Translations under genes and position numbers: made by a program
Origin: Anas platyrhynchos
Taxonomy: Eukaryota > Chordata > Aves > Anseriformes > Anatidae
Assembly (NCBI RefSeq): GCF_047663525.1
Contig: NC_092601.1
Location: 16,081,501 to 16,145,500 of the forward strand
Direction of reading: 5' to 3'
DNA: 64,000 nucleotides
Shown here: piece by piece, positions 23,001-35,700 of the stretch
Position numbering within the stretch: position 1 is the stretch's first letter
How the letters are laid out: every line of letters begins with the position of its first letter
The notes under the pieces: model-generated
Seen by the model: only the letters and a program-made list of their open reading frames with translations
Databases searched by the model: none
Told to the model about the DNA's origin: nothing

Positions 23001-25450
23001 GCCCGCGTGCCCAGCAGCGTGTCAGCTTCTCAAGGAAAAAGCAGCAGTAGGGACAGCAGTTTCAAAACCTATTTTTGAAGTTTCCTGGCCTCATCCTGCA
23101 ATGCTACTGCACCCAAGAAACCTTTACATGTGCAATCCAGCCCAGCTATCAGGGCTGAGTACCTAAGTGAGGAATGAGAATGAAATGCTGAGCTTGGCTC
23201 TCAGGGCAGATTTGAGCATGGGCCACGAGGTCAGCCAGGAGTCCTCATTCACCCCGTACTGATTTCTGCATTTCAAGAAGAACTGCAGAAATACATCAAA
23301 GCTCAGCTTCTCTCCGAGTTGCTACTGAAATCCTGCCATTGTATCCCGTCACCAGGATGCTCCTGGTGCTGCTGTGCAGGCAGTTTTCCTGTGAGTGCTG
23401 CAGGAAGGGCTCCTTGGAGCCCTGAACACGCTCCTCCCTCCCTTACTCCAGCAGCAATTCCCACTCTTCCCAATAACCTTCAGCTTCCCTGAGCCTAAAT
23501 GCATGACAAAGACAGACCTTTAAAAATGTTGGACAGAGACCCAAACTGAAGGGCACTGTGATAAATTCCAGCAGCCATTTGACGTGATGGGAAATTCATT
23601 CCTCCCACATAAATTATTTTCTGCACTTTTCAGGCTTTAGCCTTTTACCGTGCATTTTCAGCAATAAACAATGAAATATGACATTATTTACTTGTGAAGC
23701 ACTAATAATGCGTACCAGCCATAAAACCTGATGATGCTCCAGAGAGCACCCCATCACCAGCACAAACACGGGGAAGACGGAGCGTGCCAAGAGCTCACAG
23801 AGGTGCCGACCCACCCTGCCCTCCATGCCTCGTGGTGCGAGCAGCCCAATTTATTCCCTGCTCGCTTAGCTGCCCAAACGCACGGGATGGCCTCTGCTTT
23901 CAGGTTCATCTCCCCTGTTTTTATCAACGTCCCTGAACTCCTCTGTTGCTGCCTGACCCGCCTCATTTAGTGGCACGGCCCCGCAAAGCCTGGCTCATTT
24001 TGGGCTGTGAGATGGGTTGGAAGCTGAGCATCCCTGAGCCACGGGGCTCCTCCACATGTAGCTCGGCACGGCTCTGCTGCAGGGGCCAAGCATCGGAAGG
24101 GATTTTTGAGATGTGCACATGGATAACGACATAATGAAGTCTGGCTGCTTTAACTTTCCTGCATGATTTACTGTTTCTCTCGAGGTCTTTCATGTTGGGA
24201 TTTGATGTGGCTCGACTTTCTGTTGCTGAGCTGCAGGGTAGCCTGGCTTTGGGTGGTCAGGTGCGGCACCGCATCCTTGTGCCCACACCACACCGTGTAT
24301 CTCTGTCCCTGGCTCTGGGAGCTGGCTGCTCTGCAGCAGCAGCCTCTGCCTGGAGAAGAAGTTTGCAGGATGCACTTGTAGCATCCCGGTGGTGTCAGTG
24401 GTTTTGTTGTGCCAAACAAGGAAGGTTTCAGGTTAAATTAAAGGTGAAGCCTGGGACGCCCCTGGATGCTAGCAAACCTCTGAGCCAGAGGGATTCCCAG
24501 GTGTGTGATCATGCAGAAGGGCCAGCTAGCCCAGTAAGGGCTTGGGCTAAGTGTGCTGGGTAGCAGGTCGTACTTCTTTGTCCCTTTGGGCTCTGGCAGT
24601 GTGAGGAGCCCAGTTGGCTCATCAAACAGTCAAAATACATCGGGGACAAGCGCTGGCAGAGCAGCGAGCCTGTCCGCGAGGGAGGAGGAGGAGGAACCTG
24701 GCCTCCTCCAAAGCAAACACGGAGTGGCTTTGGCCATATCTGTTATCATTATTGGAGCTGTCAGACGAGATTCAATACAGAGCTTTAGATAGATGTATCG
24801 AGGCCAGCTTCCACGCTGACTTCCCCCAGCAGCGAGGGAGCCTGGCTCCCATCTCATTTGTGCTCATTTAATCCCATTGATCTCTGCAGAGCCTGGGTGA
24901 GGAGTGCAGCAGAGCAGGGGGACAGGACGAGCACATGGGGACAAGCTCTTCCAGAAGGAAAGATTTGTTCCTAAATCAGGTCACTGGGAAGCTGGACCTA
25001 TCATTTTCTGATTTCTAGCCTTCTTTCCCTGCAGTACTTCTAGCAGCTTGTTTTAACTGTTTCACTCCATCTTCAGGTTATACTGAGAAAGGGAAATTAG
25101 TATTTTAGAAGAATTCAAGCAAATATTTCTGGTTTTTAGCTGCGCGGCAGTCAGTCTCAAAGGGATAGGGCCATGTCAGTTCTCCTATCTCTTAAAAAAA
25201 TATTGTGTCAGAAGTGGGATCCCTGTGGGGTCTGAAAGATATACGTTGAGTAATTATAAATTTCTGTAGAAAATGAGAACATGCAGAGGAGGCAGTCAGT
25301 TTGTTCTAGGACCCAAAACCACAGCTCAAGAATTTGCTGTCCAGATTAATTAGAGAGCTGGAAAGGTTGCATATGTGATTACCTTTTTTTTCCTTATCTT
25401 GTTCCAAAGTCCATGCAATATCTACAGTGCTTCAGAGTTATATATGCTTT

Positions 25451-25469
25451 AAAAAAAAAAAAAAAAAAA
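25451..25469 (+). repeat. Poly(A) tract, 19 nt
   Basis: An uninterrupted run of A preceded by TTT. No adjacent retrogene was recognised. Confidence 0.85.
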
Positions 25470-27215
25470 TCAATAGTAGCAGAGTAGCAGAGTTCTTATT
25501 ATCATCAGCCTACAAATAAAGCTGTATGAGAAGCAGGGGGAGAAAGACATTGGTATGGAAACAGGCTTCACCTTTACATTTATGTGTGGACTTGCCTGTA
25601 AGAAAAGCTATGGAAAAATCTCAAAAATTACTGAAGGAAAATGATAAAAACAAAACAACAACAACCCCATAACCCAGCACTGTCAGCTCCTCTAGCTGAG
25701 GCATAAGAAAGCAGTTGTCTGAGCATTCTTGTGTGAAAGACGTGTTGGTTTTTGGCTTGGCCACCAAATTCTGCCTGGTATCTCCTGTACCTTTTTCTCC
25801 ATGGATAAGAGCTGTTTAACCATAGGTCCACGCTTGGCAGGACCCCAGGAAAGAGGCAAGCCTCTCCTTTGCACCCTGGAGATGAAATAAAGATAGCTCT
25901 AGACATCTCTCCCAGGACACGTGGATATCAAGCAGTTGTTGCTGCTTGAATCGCTCTCCTCAAGTGTCAGTGTCAAGGCAGAATGGACACCTCCGGAGGA
26001 TGCTCTGTCCCATCCATCCCATGGGGAACTCATCGCAGTTCAACTCCCTTGCGGTCACCACCGGCCGGACCTTTGGGTTGAGGAAGGTGTCATCAGTGCA
26101 CGGAGGATGCCACCGTGCCACCGGGGCACTGTCACGTACTGGCACCTGCAAGCAGCAGGCTCAGCAAATTTTGACCGTGCCCTTTTCGCTCCCTGTGATA
26201 AACACCCCGTCACGGTGGTTTTACAACGTGGCTCGGAACAGGATCTGCCCTTTGTTATCCCAACGAGGTCGAATTGTTGCCAGCACACAGCCACGAGTCA
26301 CGGCAGGTTTCGATCGGGATTTCTGACTCCTGAACGAGGACTGATGAGGCTCCCGGTAGCTCCCATTAATCTTATTCCCCCCAAGCAGTGCGTGGCTGCT
26401 GTTGCAGAGGTTTTGTGTTCTCCCTGGCTCATTTGCACGAGGTGTGACAGTGCTGCAGGTCTGACAGAGGGGACAGGGACGGGAAGGAACTCACCTGGGT
26501 TTCAGGCCACTTCTCTCACCCTTCTCAGCTCGCAAGGCTTTCCGCTCCACGCTGCATGGTGTAGGTCTCTCTTCAGCACTTCAGGAAGCTTTCAGACCAA
26601 TTAAATCCTTAATGATCATCTCTCAGCTCCTGGTGTGGTGGCAGGCCAGCTGCGTGCCTCCACACACAGCGTCAAAGTCACCTGGGACAAGGCAAAATTC
26701 ATCTCCCTGCTCTCCTCCCTATCACACCCTGTCCAAGGGCACAGCCCCGGGGAGCCGAGGGGATGAGTTTCCTATCGAACCTCGCATCCTTCCGATGTCA
26801 AAACGCTTTGTGCAGCCAGGGCCTGTAGGGAAGCCGAGCTGCTGGTTATGTGATCGATGAAAAGTTTTACACGGAACCTTGGATGCTCACAAAAGAGGGG
26901 AAAGGATGTAGCTGCAACAGCTCTTCGCGTGAAAACAAGATGTTTATTGGTATTGAAACACCCCGCTAGGCTGAAATCAGATGCCAAGTGATGTGAGCTC
27001 GAGCCAGCATGGGCCTCGCTTGGTGGGGGGTGAGGGCAGGCTGGCTTTTTGCATAGGACTCTCTAAAATTTCCCTGTCATTACGTGTAATAATAGAAGGA
27101 TAAGTGCACAGCATGGTGAGACGATTGAGGTTGGAGCCAAGGGGGACAGAGCCAATAACATCTTATGCATTTTTCCTGTCATATGAATTCTTCACACCTT
27201 GAACTACTTTTCCTT

Positions 27216-27279
27216 GATTTTCTTCTTCGTCTTTTCTTTTTTCTTCTTTTTCTTTTTTTTTTTTTATTTTATTTTATTG
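27216..27279 (+). repeat. T/C-rich low-complexity tract
   Basis: Polypyrimidine stretch made of TTTTC-type units, a 15-nt T run and (TTTTA)n-like units. Simple sequence. Confidence 0.8.
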
Positions 27280-28770
27280 AGGCAACAGCCAATAAAAGAA
27301 ACTAATGGGTTAGAAACCACGTAAGCAGTCTCCCACTGCGCTTTATTCCCCACAGGCTCTTTGCATCAAAGGGAAGGCAGCAAAATAGGGCGACCAAGCG
27401 CTACGTAGGAGTCAGAACGAGCTCTCTGCTCCCCACTCCTTGCCATGTACAGGGATGTCACCCTGCCAGCGAGGGCTGCTGGCCTTGTGAGGACACTGGC
27501 AGGCACCCGGCTGGGGATATCTCAGGGCCTTACACAGGGCATGTAGTGCCTGATTTCATTCCACATTCCTCCTTCCCCATCTCTTCATGTGCAAACCTGC
27601 TGCTCCATGCTCTCGCTCCCTCCCCTGCCACCTCCTCGCTGGGAGCAGAGGCTCTTTGCCAGCTCCTCTCCCTGTATTTCAGTCCCCTTCTCTAGCTGGG
27701 GGTGCACAGACACCACTTGTCCTGGTTGTCTCCTGCTTGACCTTTCATTAGGAAGGATAATTTCAGACAGACCTCGTTCCCACACACAGCACCGTCCTTT
27801 CCTCGCCCCAGCGTACCGACCTCACAAATGTTGAATTAGCAAATCCGGGCCTCGTGGACACAGCAGACATTATTTCCAGCTCATTTCAAGTTTTACTCCT
27901 CTGCTGTTTTTTGTCGCGCTCCGTTCAGCACTTGGTGATTTTGCTCCATAACAATGGGATCAGTGTCTGGTAATGAGTGTGAGCCACAGGGCTGCATCCT
28001 GCAAAACTGGGACACGCTGGTAAAATGCTGACTGTGCCCCCCTTCCTGAGAGGCATTAACCCTGAGATTTTAAGGCAGCGGAGAGTGGATGAGCCCTGGT
28101 TATGGGAGATCTGTGGGAGATTGCTGGAGACCTCCTCTCCCACCCTGAGCAAGCCGTACTCATGAAGCTGCTCTTAATTTTATGTCTTATTTAGCCACCA
28201 GCAGTGCTGCTGGTAGCAAGCACTGAAAAGATGAGGGGAAGAGCATTAGGAGACAAGTCTTATTTACAGCTTGGAAAATCCGCATTTTAGAGCAAGGCAC
28301 CTTAGTTAAAAACTGGGAAAGACAAAGGGGCACCTTGCAAGGGTGTGTGTTGCCTGGGCAACTAGCACAGCATCTGCAGCCCTGCAGCCCCTGCAAACGT
28401 CCTCGCCGTGCTGCTTTGCTGCACGCTCACGCCTCGAGTTTCGCTCCTGCTCGTGTCCGCCTCTGCTTCGCTGAGCTGCCGGCTGGGGAAACGGGTAGGG
28501 TCTGGCACAAGGAGTCTAAGTATGCTGCTGGCAAGAAATGAATCTTCCTCCAGTCTTTCAGCTTGCCTAAGCTGCTGTGTTTTGCAGAGGCTCAGCCCTG
28601 CGCTTACACGCGCTGTGGGCTGCACCCGTGTGCACCTTCAGATGGAGCTGGGTTCATTCGTGTCCTCTGCTCAGAGCTGAATCCTGCATATCTGGCTGTG
28701 CCTGGTATCAAAGTTACATTTATGTAGTAGTTAGGCTTGAGGACAGATGCTTGCCTCTTCTTTTTCTGCT

Positions 28771-28772
<2 letters not shown>

Positions 28773-28801
<29 letters not shown>
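28773..28801. repeat. T15-A14 palindromic homopolymer pair
   Basis: Fifteen T directly followed by fourteen A, self-complementary and able to form a perfect AT hairpin. No target-site duplication or retroposed body was recognised. Confidence 0.85.
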
Positions 28802-31800
28802 GAAGCAACACTGTGAAAGAAAAACACACTCATCTTGCAGAGATGGGAGCTCTCTTGACAGCAAAACAGCATGATGGATGTGCCAGGGCATCATTTCATC
28901 AGAATATCAAGCCATGAGGTTGGCTACTGCCATTCATTCTTGTCATTTGAATCCTCTTGATGTGTAAGATGACATTAAAATCCTGTAAGAGAGAAGTGCT
29001 GTGGTTCTCCTTGTCAGGGCAGGCTGTGCTGGTGCGTCCCGCCAGCCTGGGCCAGGGCAGGTAGAAGGCAGCTCTTCCTCAGGCACGAAGGTAAAACAAA
29101 AAAAGCCTGCTGGTACTTTGTGCCAGTCTGGCTCCATCTTCCAAACAAAGGTAAGGACAATTCTCAGCTACCATGAACATAGGAACAAACTGTCACGGCA
29201 TTTTATTTTTCTGCAATTTTCTTCACCCTGTTCATGTAAAAAGTTGGGGTTGTTCCCTTTGCTGGTGGCAAAAGAGATCTGCTTTTCTTGAGCCTGTTGC
29301 TGTTCTCTGCCTTTTTCTTTAACATCTTGAGCAGTGGGCCAGTGGCCAGGTTTCTAAAGGTGTTTAAGCATCAACAGATGCAGCTGGGTACCTGGAGGGA
29401 TTTTTCAAAAGCATCTTGCTGTAATTGTTTATGATATTCTGCACTCCTGTCATGATCTCTTCGGCAGCATCACTATTCCTGCCAGCATTGCATTTTCTAT
29501 TGCAGAACTGAGCTGAATTTTGCTTCTTTTCTTCCTCCTAGCCCCGGAATTCCAGGAAGATGTACAAAGAGAGAACAAAACGGGCAAGATTTGCTGCGGA
29601 TGGTTATATCTGTGGAGATTTTGGTGTCCTTATAAATACCAACAGCATGCTGACAAGGTGCGTGCTTTCATCTACAGCAGCAAACTCCTGTACAAGCAGG
29701 GCATTTTCATAGATGTGATCTTGGACCGAGAAACATAGAGAAAAATCAGCCGCTTGGTCCCTTTGAAATGCAAACTATTCCCATGTTGCAACATCATGCC
29801 CAAATTTGCTAGCGGATTTTGAGCACCTGCGTGCTCTCTTAGAAGCAGCAGTTGCTTTGCAGAGAGCTTCCTTCTTGCTTTTGCCTGTGATGAGACAACG
29901 GAGTCACAGTAAATTCTGGGGGTGACAGTTGTATTGTCATTAACTAACTGGGTAAACACCCAACAGATTTCAGACAGATCTGCAGAAAGCCCCATCCCCT
30001 GCCCTGGGACGAGCTGCAGGCGAGGTTGCATCGCGGGGCGGTGATCGCAGCGAGTGGGTGTGCAAGCTCCATCCTGCACTGCCATCTATAGCGCAGCGCT
30101 GAGCACAGCAAATGGCACAAAGCAGACCTGAATGCCCCCAAATCCTTTGTGCAATTAATTAAAGAGGGGATGCAGGGAGCAGGAGGGCACCTCTGCCTCC
30201 GTGGCCTGTGCCGCGTTGGACAGGATGCGAGCAGCACGCTCAGGGTGTAAGTCCCATCTGCCCTCCTCTCTGCCTGCCCCTCGTCTTCTCTTTTTGTTTG
30301 CAAAACAATTTCATCCCCTCCAAATCGATACAGAAATGGCCAGCTTTCTCCAGAGGGCAGCTCCAGATACACCAAATCAGAGGCGTGAAACCAAAACCCA
30401 TTTTGACTCTGATGAGCAAAGGGAATTTCTTTTATTTTTGATTTTTAAACCAGATGTTGCTTTCATGCTCTGAAACCTCTGAAACAGCTGAATGGATTTT
30501 CTTCAAACTCCTCGCACGCACAAAAATTCACCTTTGGGCTGCGAACAAGCTTAAGAAATCGCAGCGCGATGGAGATTTTTTTATTCCTCCCCTTGTCCTT
30601 TTTTGATTTGGAAAGTTAAAAGCATCCTAAAATAGAAGCTGAGAATTGGATTAAACGTCCCTTTGTTAACTCTAGCACTGCTTCCAAGTCTGCAATTATC
30701 CTTTCTTAAGGTCCCTGGTTCCCATCCCTCTTACACTTCCAGCTGCCACATTTTTTATTAAAATAACTACCATGGCTACAACGAGGACCAGCTCCTCCCT
30801 GATGCCAACCAAAGAGAGAGCTTTCTGAGATGGATGAGAGAAAACCCAGGTCTGGCCTTATTTCATGTCTCCACAACTCACCCATGATGCTGGGAACAGA
30901 GAGCAGCGTGGCAGGAGCTGGGGAGCCCTAAACAGCTTCCAACAAAATGGTCTTGTGGGATGCCTGACCCCAATGACAGCCTCACCCTAGCACTCATTAC
31001 TGGTCTTGAGAGATGCGTGTGGCTGACTGCAGTCCCTTTTGGTATCATATAGGAGTATCCAGGAGCCTTGGACTCTCAGAAAACATCTTCATTGACAGGA
31101 GATGGACCAAAACCATCAGGTCCTGCTCTCATCATTGATTTTCAGCAACCCTCATCCGTGCTGATGAAATGTCTTGCATGAGTAAGTACTCCCAGCCTGA
31201 ATACAGAGCAGATGAAGCCTGGTGTTGGTATGGGAGTAAAGCAGGGGAGGCTCTGCAGGTGCCTGAATGATGGATTTCAGACACCCCAGGAGCTTGGAGA
31301 TTGAGGGAAAGCTGTTCACAGCATCTAAAAACGACTTGGTGAGAGCAGCCCGTGATGCTAACAGCCTGAACAGGCTCCACGCAGACCGATGCGATGGTCA
31401 GCTTGGGCACTGGCTGCTGTAGCAGAAAACAAAATGCTAAATGAAGCCCTGGGAAGCAAACCTCACACTGAGCCTGGGCTGTGGTTGAGCAACTCACAGG
31501 GAAGGAGACAGGAAAGGTAAAGCAGAGACAGGTTTTTATCATTTTAGCTAATGAAACGAGCCGTAAACGTCACCTGTTTACACCTCCCGTAATTCCTCTC
31601 CTTGTTCTTGCAAGCCCAATTCAATTTTCTTTTTATCCTTGCGTATGTATCGGTAAATAGCCAATTACTAGTGTTGGCCCCTGCCAATAAATTGCTTGCT
31701 TTTTATTTGTTCCCCTTCCTTCCAGAGCCCGTCGGCATTAAGCACTGCTGCGGTGTGCAGAAGGGGTGGAGGGCACATAAAGCAAGTCATTACTGAGCGT

Positions 31801-32663
31801 GGCCTCTCTTCTTGCACAAGGAGCATTCAGAGGATGCAAACAGCTGGAATATGGGTAATTTCATGACCATAAAAACTTCATTTTACTTTTATTGCTATCG
31901 AAAAGCTCCGGATAGGTGCATCTCTCATCCGGCTGATTAACCTGAGGTTAGAGCAGATGTGCGCCTCTGTGCACCGGCAGCGGCGTACCTCAGCCTCCCT
32001 CCGAAAGAAAACCAAAGGCGAAGCATTGCTGGCATGAAGAGACAAAGAATAGCCTCCCTTTTTCATCTGGCACGCCGGCGCAGCCTCGCTACGCCCACTT
32101 CGGCTGCTTTCAGCTCCCACCGTGCCTCCCGGTTGCCTAGCAATCCTAACAATATTTTATGAGGCTTTATTCCAGGGGCACGGCGTATTAATGCCGAATT
32201 TTAGCGAGGCGCTCCAGGAGAAGCAAGGAGGAGGCCTGAGATAACATCACATCGATTTATTACAGGCAGGCTAGGGGGAGAAAAATAAAATGCCAAGTGG
32301 CGATGATGGGGATTTAGCAGTGAGAGCTGAAGAGCTGCTGGGAGCAGCGTTTTGGGGGATGATGTGTTGTACCAGCATTGTCTGAGCAGGAAACCCCTGC
32401 TGAAATTATCCCGTCTGGGTATCCAGATTGCTTCTCTGCAAGTTTGGGATGCTTGGCCAGGGTTTTCCAGCAGTAGCTCTGGGGAGGGTGATGCCCGCGG
32501 GCAGGTGGAAGGAGGCTGGAGGGGATGAGACCCACCAGGTGCTGGTGAGGAGCCACCAAATTTCCTTCCACCCTGGGCAAAATGAGAACGAAGGCACCAA
32601 AATGCATGAATCTGTTTCAAAGCACATTCCCTTGGCTTCTCCCTTCATATCCCCAATCAAATA

Positions 32664-32711
32664 TATAACCTGGGGTTATATTTTATACTATTAATTAACC
32701 CCTTGGGGTTA
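32664..32711. repeat. Two adjacent perfect inverted repeats
   Basis: Palindrome 1 (32664-32680) is TATAACC-TGG-GGTTATA. Palindrome 2 (32696-32711) is TAACCCC-TT-GGGGTTA. Both are perfect with 7-bp arms and share the AACC/GGTT core; 15 AT-rich bases separate them. They could bind dimeric transcription factors or form small cruciforms; no known element is assigned. Confidence 0.7.
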
Positions 32712-35700
32712 GGTTCACATTTTCTGAAGGCTACAGAGTTCCTATTTTCTGTTTTAGTTTGGCTGGCACAAACTTCGTCTAAGACCCAAACTTGCTATAA
32801 TGGCTACTCTTAATGTTTGGTGTTGGTTTTGTTTTAAGCCTGCCTTTAAAAAAGAAAAACAGCACCCTTAATTTTAGCAAAGATTACTCCATAATAGTAA
32901 TCTCTTGCTAACATAAACTGAATTAGATTCAGCCATTTAACTCTTACGTAATTATTATTTTGTTGATGAAGAATGACCTTCGGTTACGTTCTGCAACTGT
33001 TTCATTTCTGCAAAACATGTATTTATAAAAAAATCAATAGAAATGTTTTTGTCTTCTTATGTCTTTCACCCTATTTTCGGAGGTTTTTTTCTTTTAAATT
33101 CCAGGGTACACGTTTTTTGTCTAGGCAAATAAACATGTCCCCTCCTGCTTGTAAAGCAAGCACATTAGCATGAGGGTGCTGGTAAGTGAAAATTACTCTA
33201 AACAAAAGTGAAACCTATTTCATTGATTTTTTTCAGTGGCCAAGCTGAAGGACAAGTAAATTGGATTTTTAAAATCCTTTCACTTTTAATACTGTATGGT
33301 ATTATTAGTAATGTGAGTAAGTAAAACAGTTTATAGCAGATGTTTTTCTAAAGTTGACAGTGTGCCCTTAGAGTGACACGCAGTAATTGTAAATCTGGTG
33401 TTTTCCAGCACGTAGAGCAAATGCCTGTATCATGCTAACGTATCCAGCCAATGCAACCAGCTGCAAGGGGGAGAGAGGAGCGGGAAACAGGACGGAGTTT
33501 CACACTTCATCCAGGATTTTACTGGGAAGCAGGGTTAGTGCTGGAAATATAATTGAAGGTTAGGTTTGCTCAGTGCTTTGGAGGGCCCTACAATGGAGCA
33601 GGATGTTTACAGAGGACTCTCCCCAGCGTCTGCTCCAGCAATCCCAAAGGATGCTTGGAGCCCATGGAAAGTAAATATATTTTACAGGTGCCTTTGTTGG
33701 CCCCTGCTTAATAGCCCTGAGAGAGCCAGACCTGCAAACAGGTCCCAGTGACTTCAAATCTCCTCTGCGGGATGAGGTGTAGCAGCTGGAGACCAGGGCA
33801 GTTCCCATGCGGGCCCCTGTTCACCTCGGCAGGTCGGTGTCAGGACGCTGCACTCTTCATTTCTGTCCTTGGTTTTCTGGCATTATTGGAAAGGAAGCAA
33901 AGCCACATGAAGGATGGCCACCGTGTTCTTCCTCTAGGTCCAACCCAGCTGTTTTGTTTGTGTTTTAAGGATGTTTGGAGCCAGCTGCCTGGGTCAGAAT
34001 GGCTGAATCCAGACCTTTTCCTTTTTTCTTGGCATGGCTCTGCCCAGGGTTGGTTTTATTTTATTTTACTTTTTTTCTTTTGAAGGGCATCTTTTGGTGT
34101 GTCGCTCTTCACCAGCAGGCTGATGGCTGATTAAATCAAATTAAAAAGGAGGAAGCTGATTAAAAAGAAGGTTGTCCATTGCTGGAACAGGGATCTGCTC
34201 AAGAAGTGCTTGAATGCAACCGCTCCAAATGCCTGGGATAACACAGGGTGGAGGCTGCTGGGTTGTTCACAGCACAGAGGTTGTGAATGCCTTCCATGCC
34301 CATGCCGTGGGTCATGGATCTGATTCCAGATCACCCAGACCTTCCGTGTGGGCTCTGTGCCTGTAAAAACGCAGGAAGGAAGCTGGGACCAGGTGTGGCC
34401 GCTGTGGTTTGGGCAGCGCGTGGCACCCGCTTTACAGAGCTGCGAATCACGAGGGATGTTGGGACAGCAAACATGCAGGCCCTGGCCTTCCTCTTTAAAT
34501 GTTTTGTAATCATACAGGGTAAATTCTGTAGCTTTACTGGCTTCTCCAGCTTCTCGGGCAGGTTGTAAAGCAAGATACTTCAGATCAGCTGCTTCCAGCC
34601 CTCCAGACACTGCACAGAGCTTGTTTTCAGCAGCAGACAGGCAGTATATGCTACAGTTGCTCATAAAAGTCCAAAAACATATTCCTTTCAGGCTGAAATG
34701 TTTCATGTTTGATATCAGATTTTATATTTATTGGTTCAGTTGTTTTTAGCTGTTGAGAAGTTTGTGTTTTATTTTTCTTTCTCTGTTCACATTGATGGAA
34801 AGCGAGAAAATGAGATCACTCAAAAACGGACCAAAGCAAATAATTCAGAGCTGGCTTGTGTTATATATTTCACCGAGGCCTGAGTTTCAAGCCAAACTGA
34901 AAGAAAGTTAGCGGAGTGGGTTTAAAGCTCAAAACACACACAACAGTGCAAAGTTTATGAATTATTTTAACTGCAACCTGTGAAATGGGATTGCTTTTGT
35001 AAAATTATCTCGACAACAAATGGTCTCATTCAAGGCTTTCCAAAATGGGTGATCGTACATCAGGCAGTCCCTGGCATGGATTCTAGAACAGCGACAGCAT
35101 ATCTGCATTGGGAACGAGCAGATCATATAATATTTTAGGCAACGGCAGAGTCTGGGCATCAGATGTTCCTGGGTCTTTATTGTGTTTCGGAGAACTTGCT
35201 GTGAAAATACATTTCTGATAAGTGTGATTTGAAAAAAAAATCCCTTTCTGAAACCTAAATAAGCTGTGAGAGAAATATTTCCAGCATCATGGAGCTTACA
35301 GTAAACAGGATGGCAGCTGATTCAGAAAAGAAGCAAATTGATTGCAATAGAAAGAACAACCTCCCTGGGTGGTGCTGCTCCCAGGAGGGAGCTGTGGGAT
35401 GCAGCGTCTCATCGAGCCCCATCTCACAGGTACTGAGCCCTGCTCAGCCCCCAGCCCCTCGCAGGGGGCAGCCCTGGCTTTTGGGGTCTGTGCTATTCAA
35501 GGGGCAGGTCCCACGGTCTGCCCACCTTTTTCTGTCTCTGATGTTGCTCCCTTCAGCCTAGCAGCCTGCTGGCATCAGGAGAAATGGTGTTTGGCACCCC
35601 TTGTGAGCTTTGGGGACCGGGAGTGTTCCCAGCACATCGCTGAATCACCAGTGTTGTTTTCCTCAGCCTTCTGCTGATTAAAAGCTGTGCAGGAAAAGAA

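Noticed and set aside
34131..34706. 191-codon open frame on the minus strand
   Set aside because: No family motif, no splice context and a chance-like composition; part may derive from a very old repeat.
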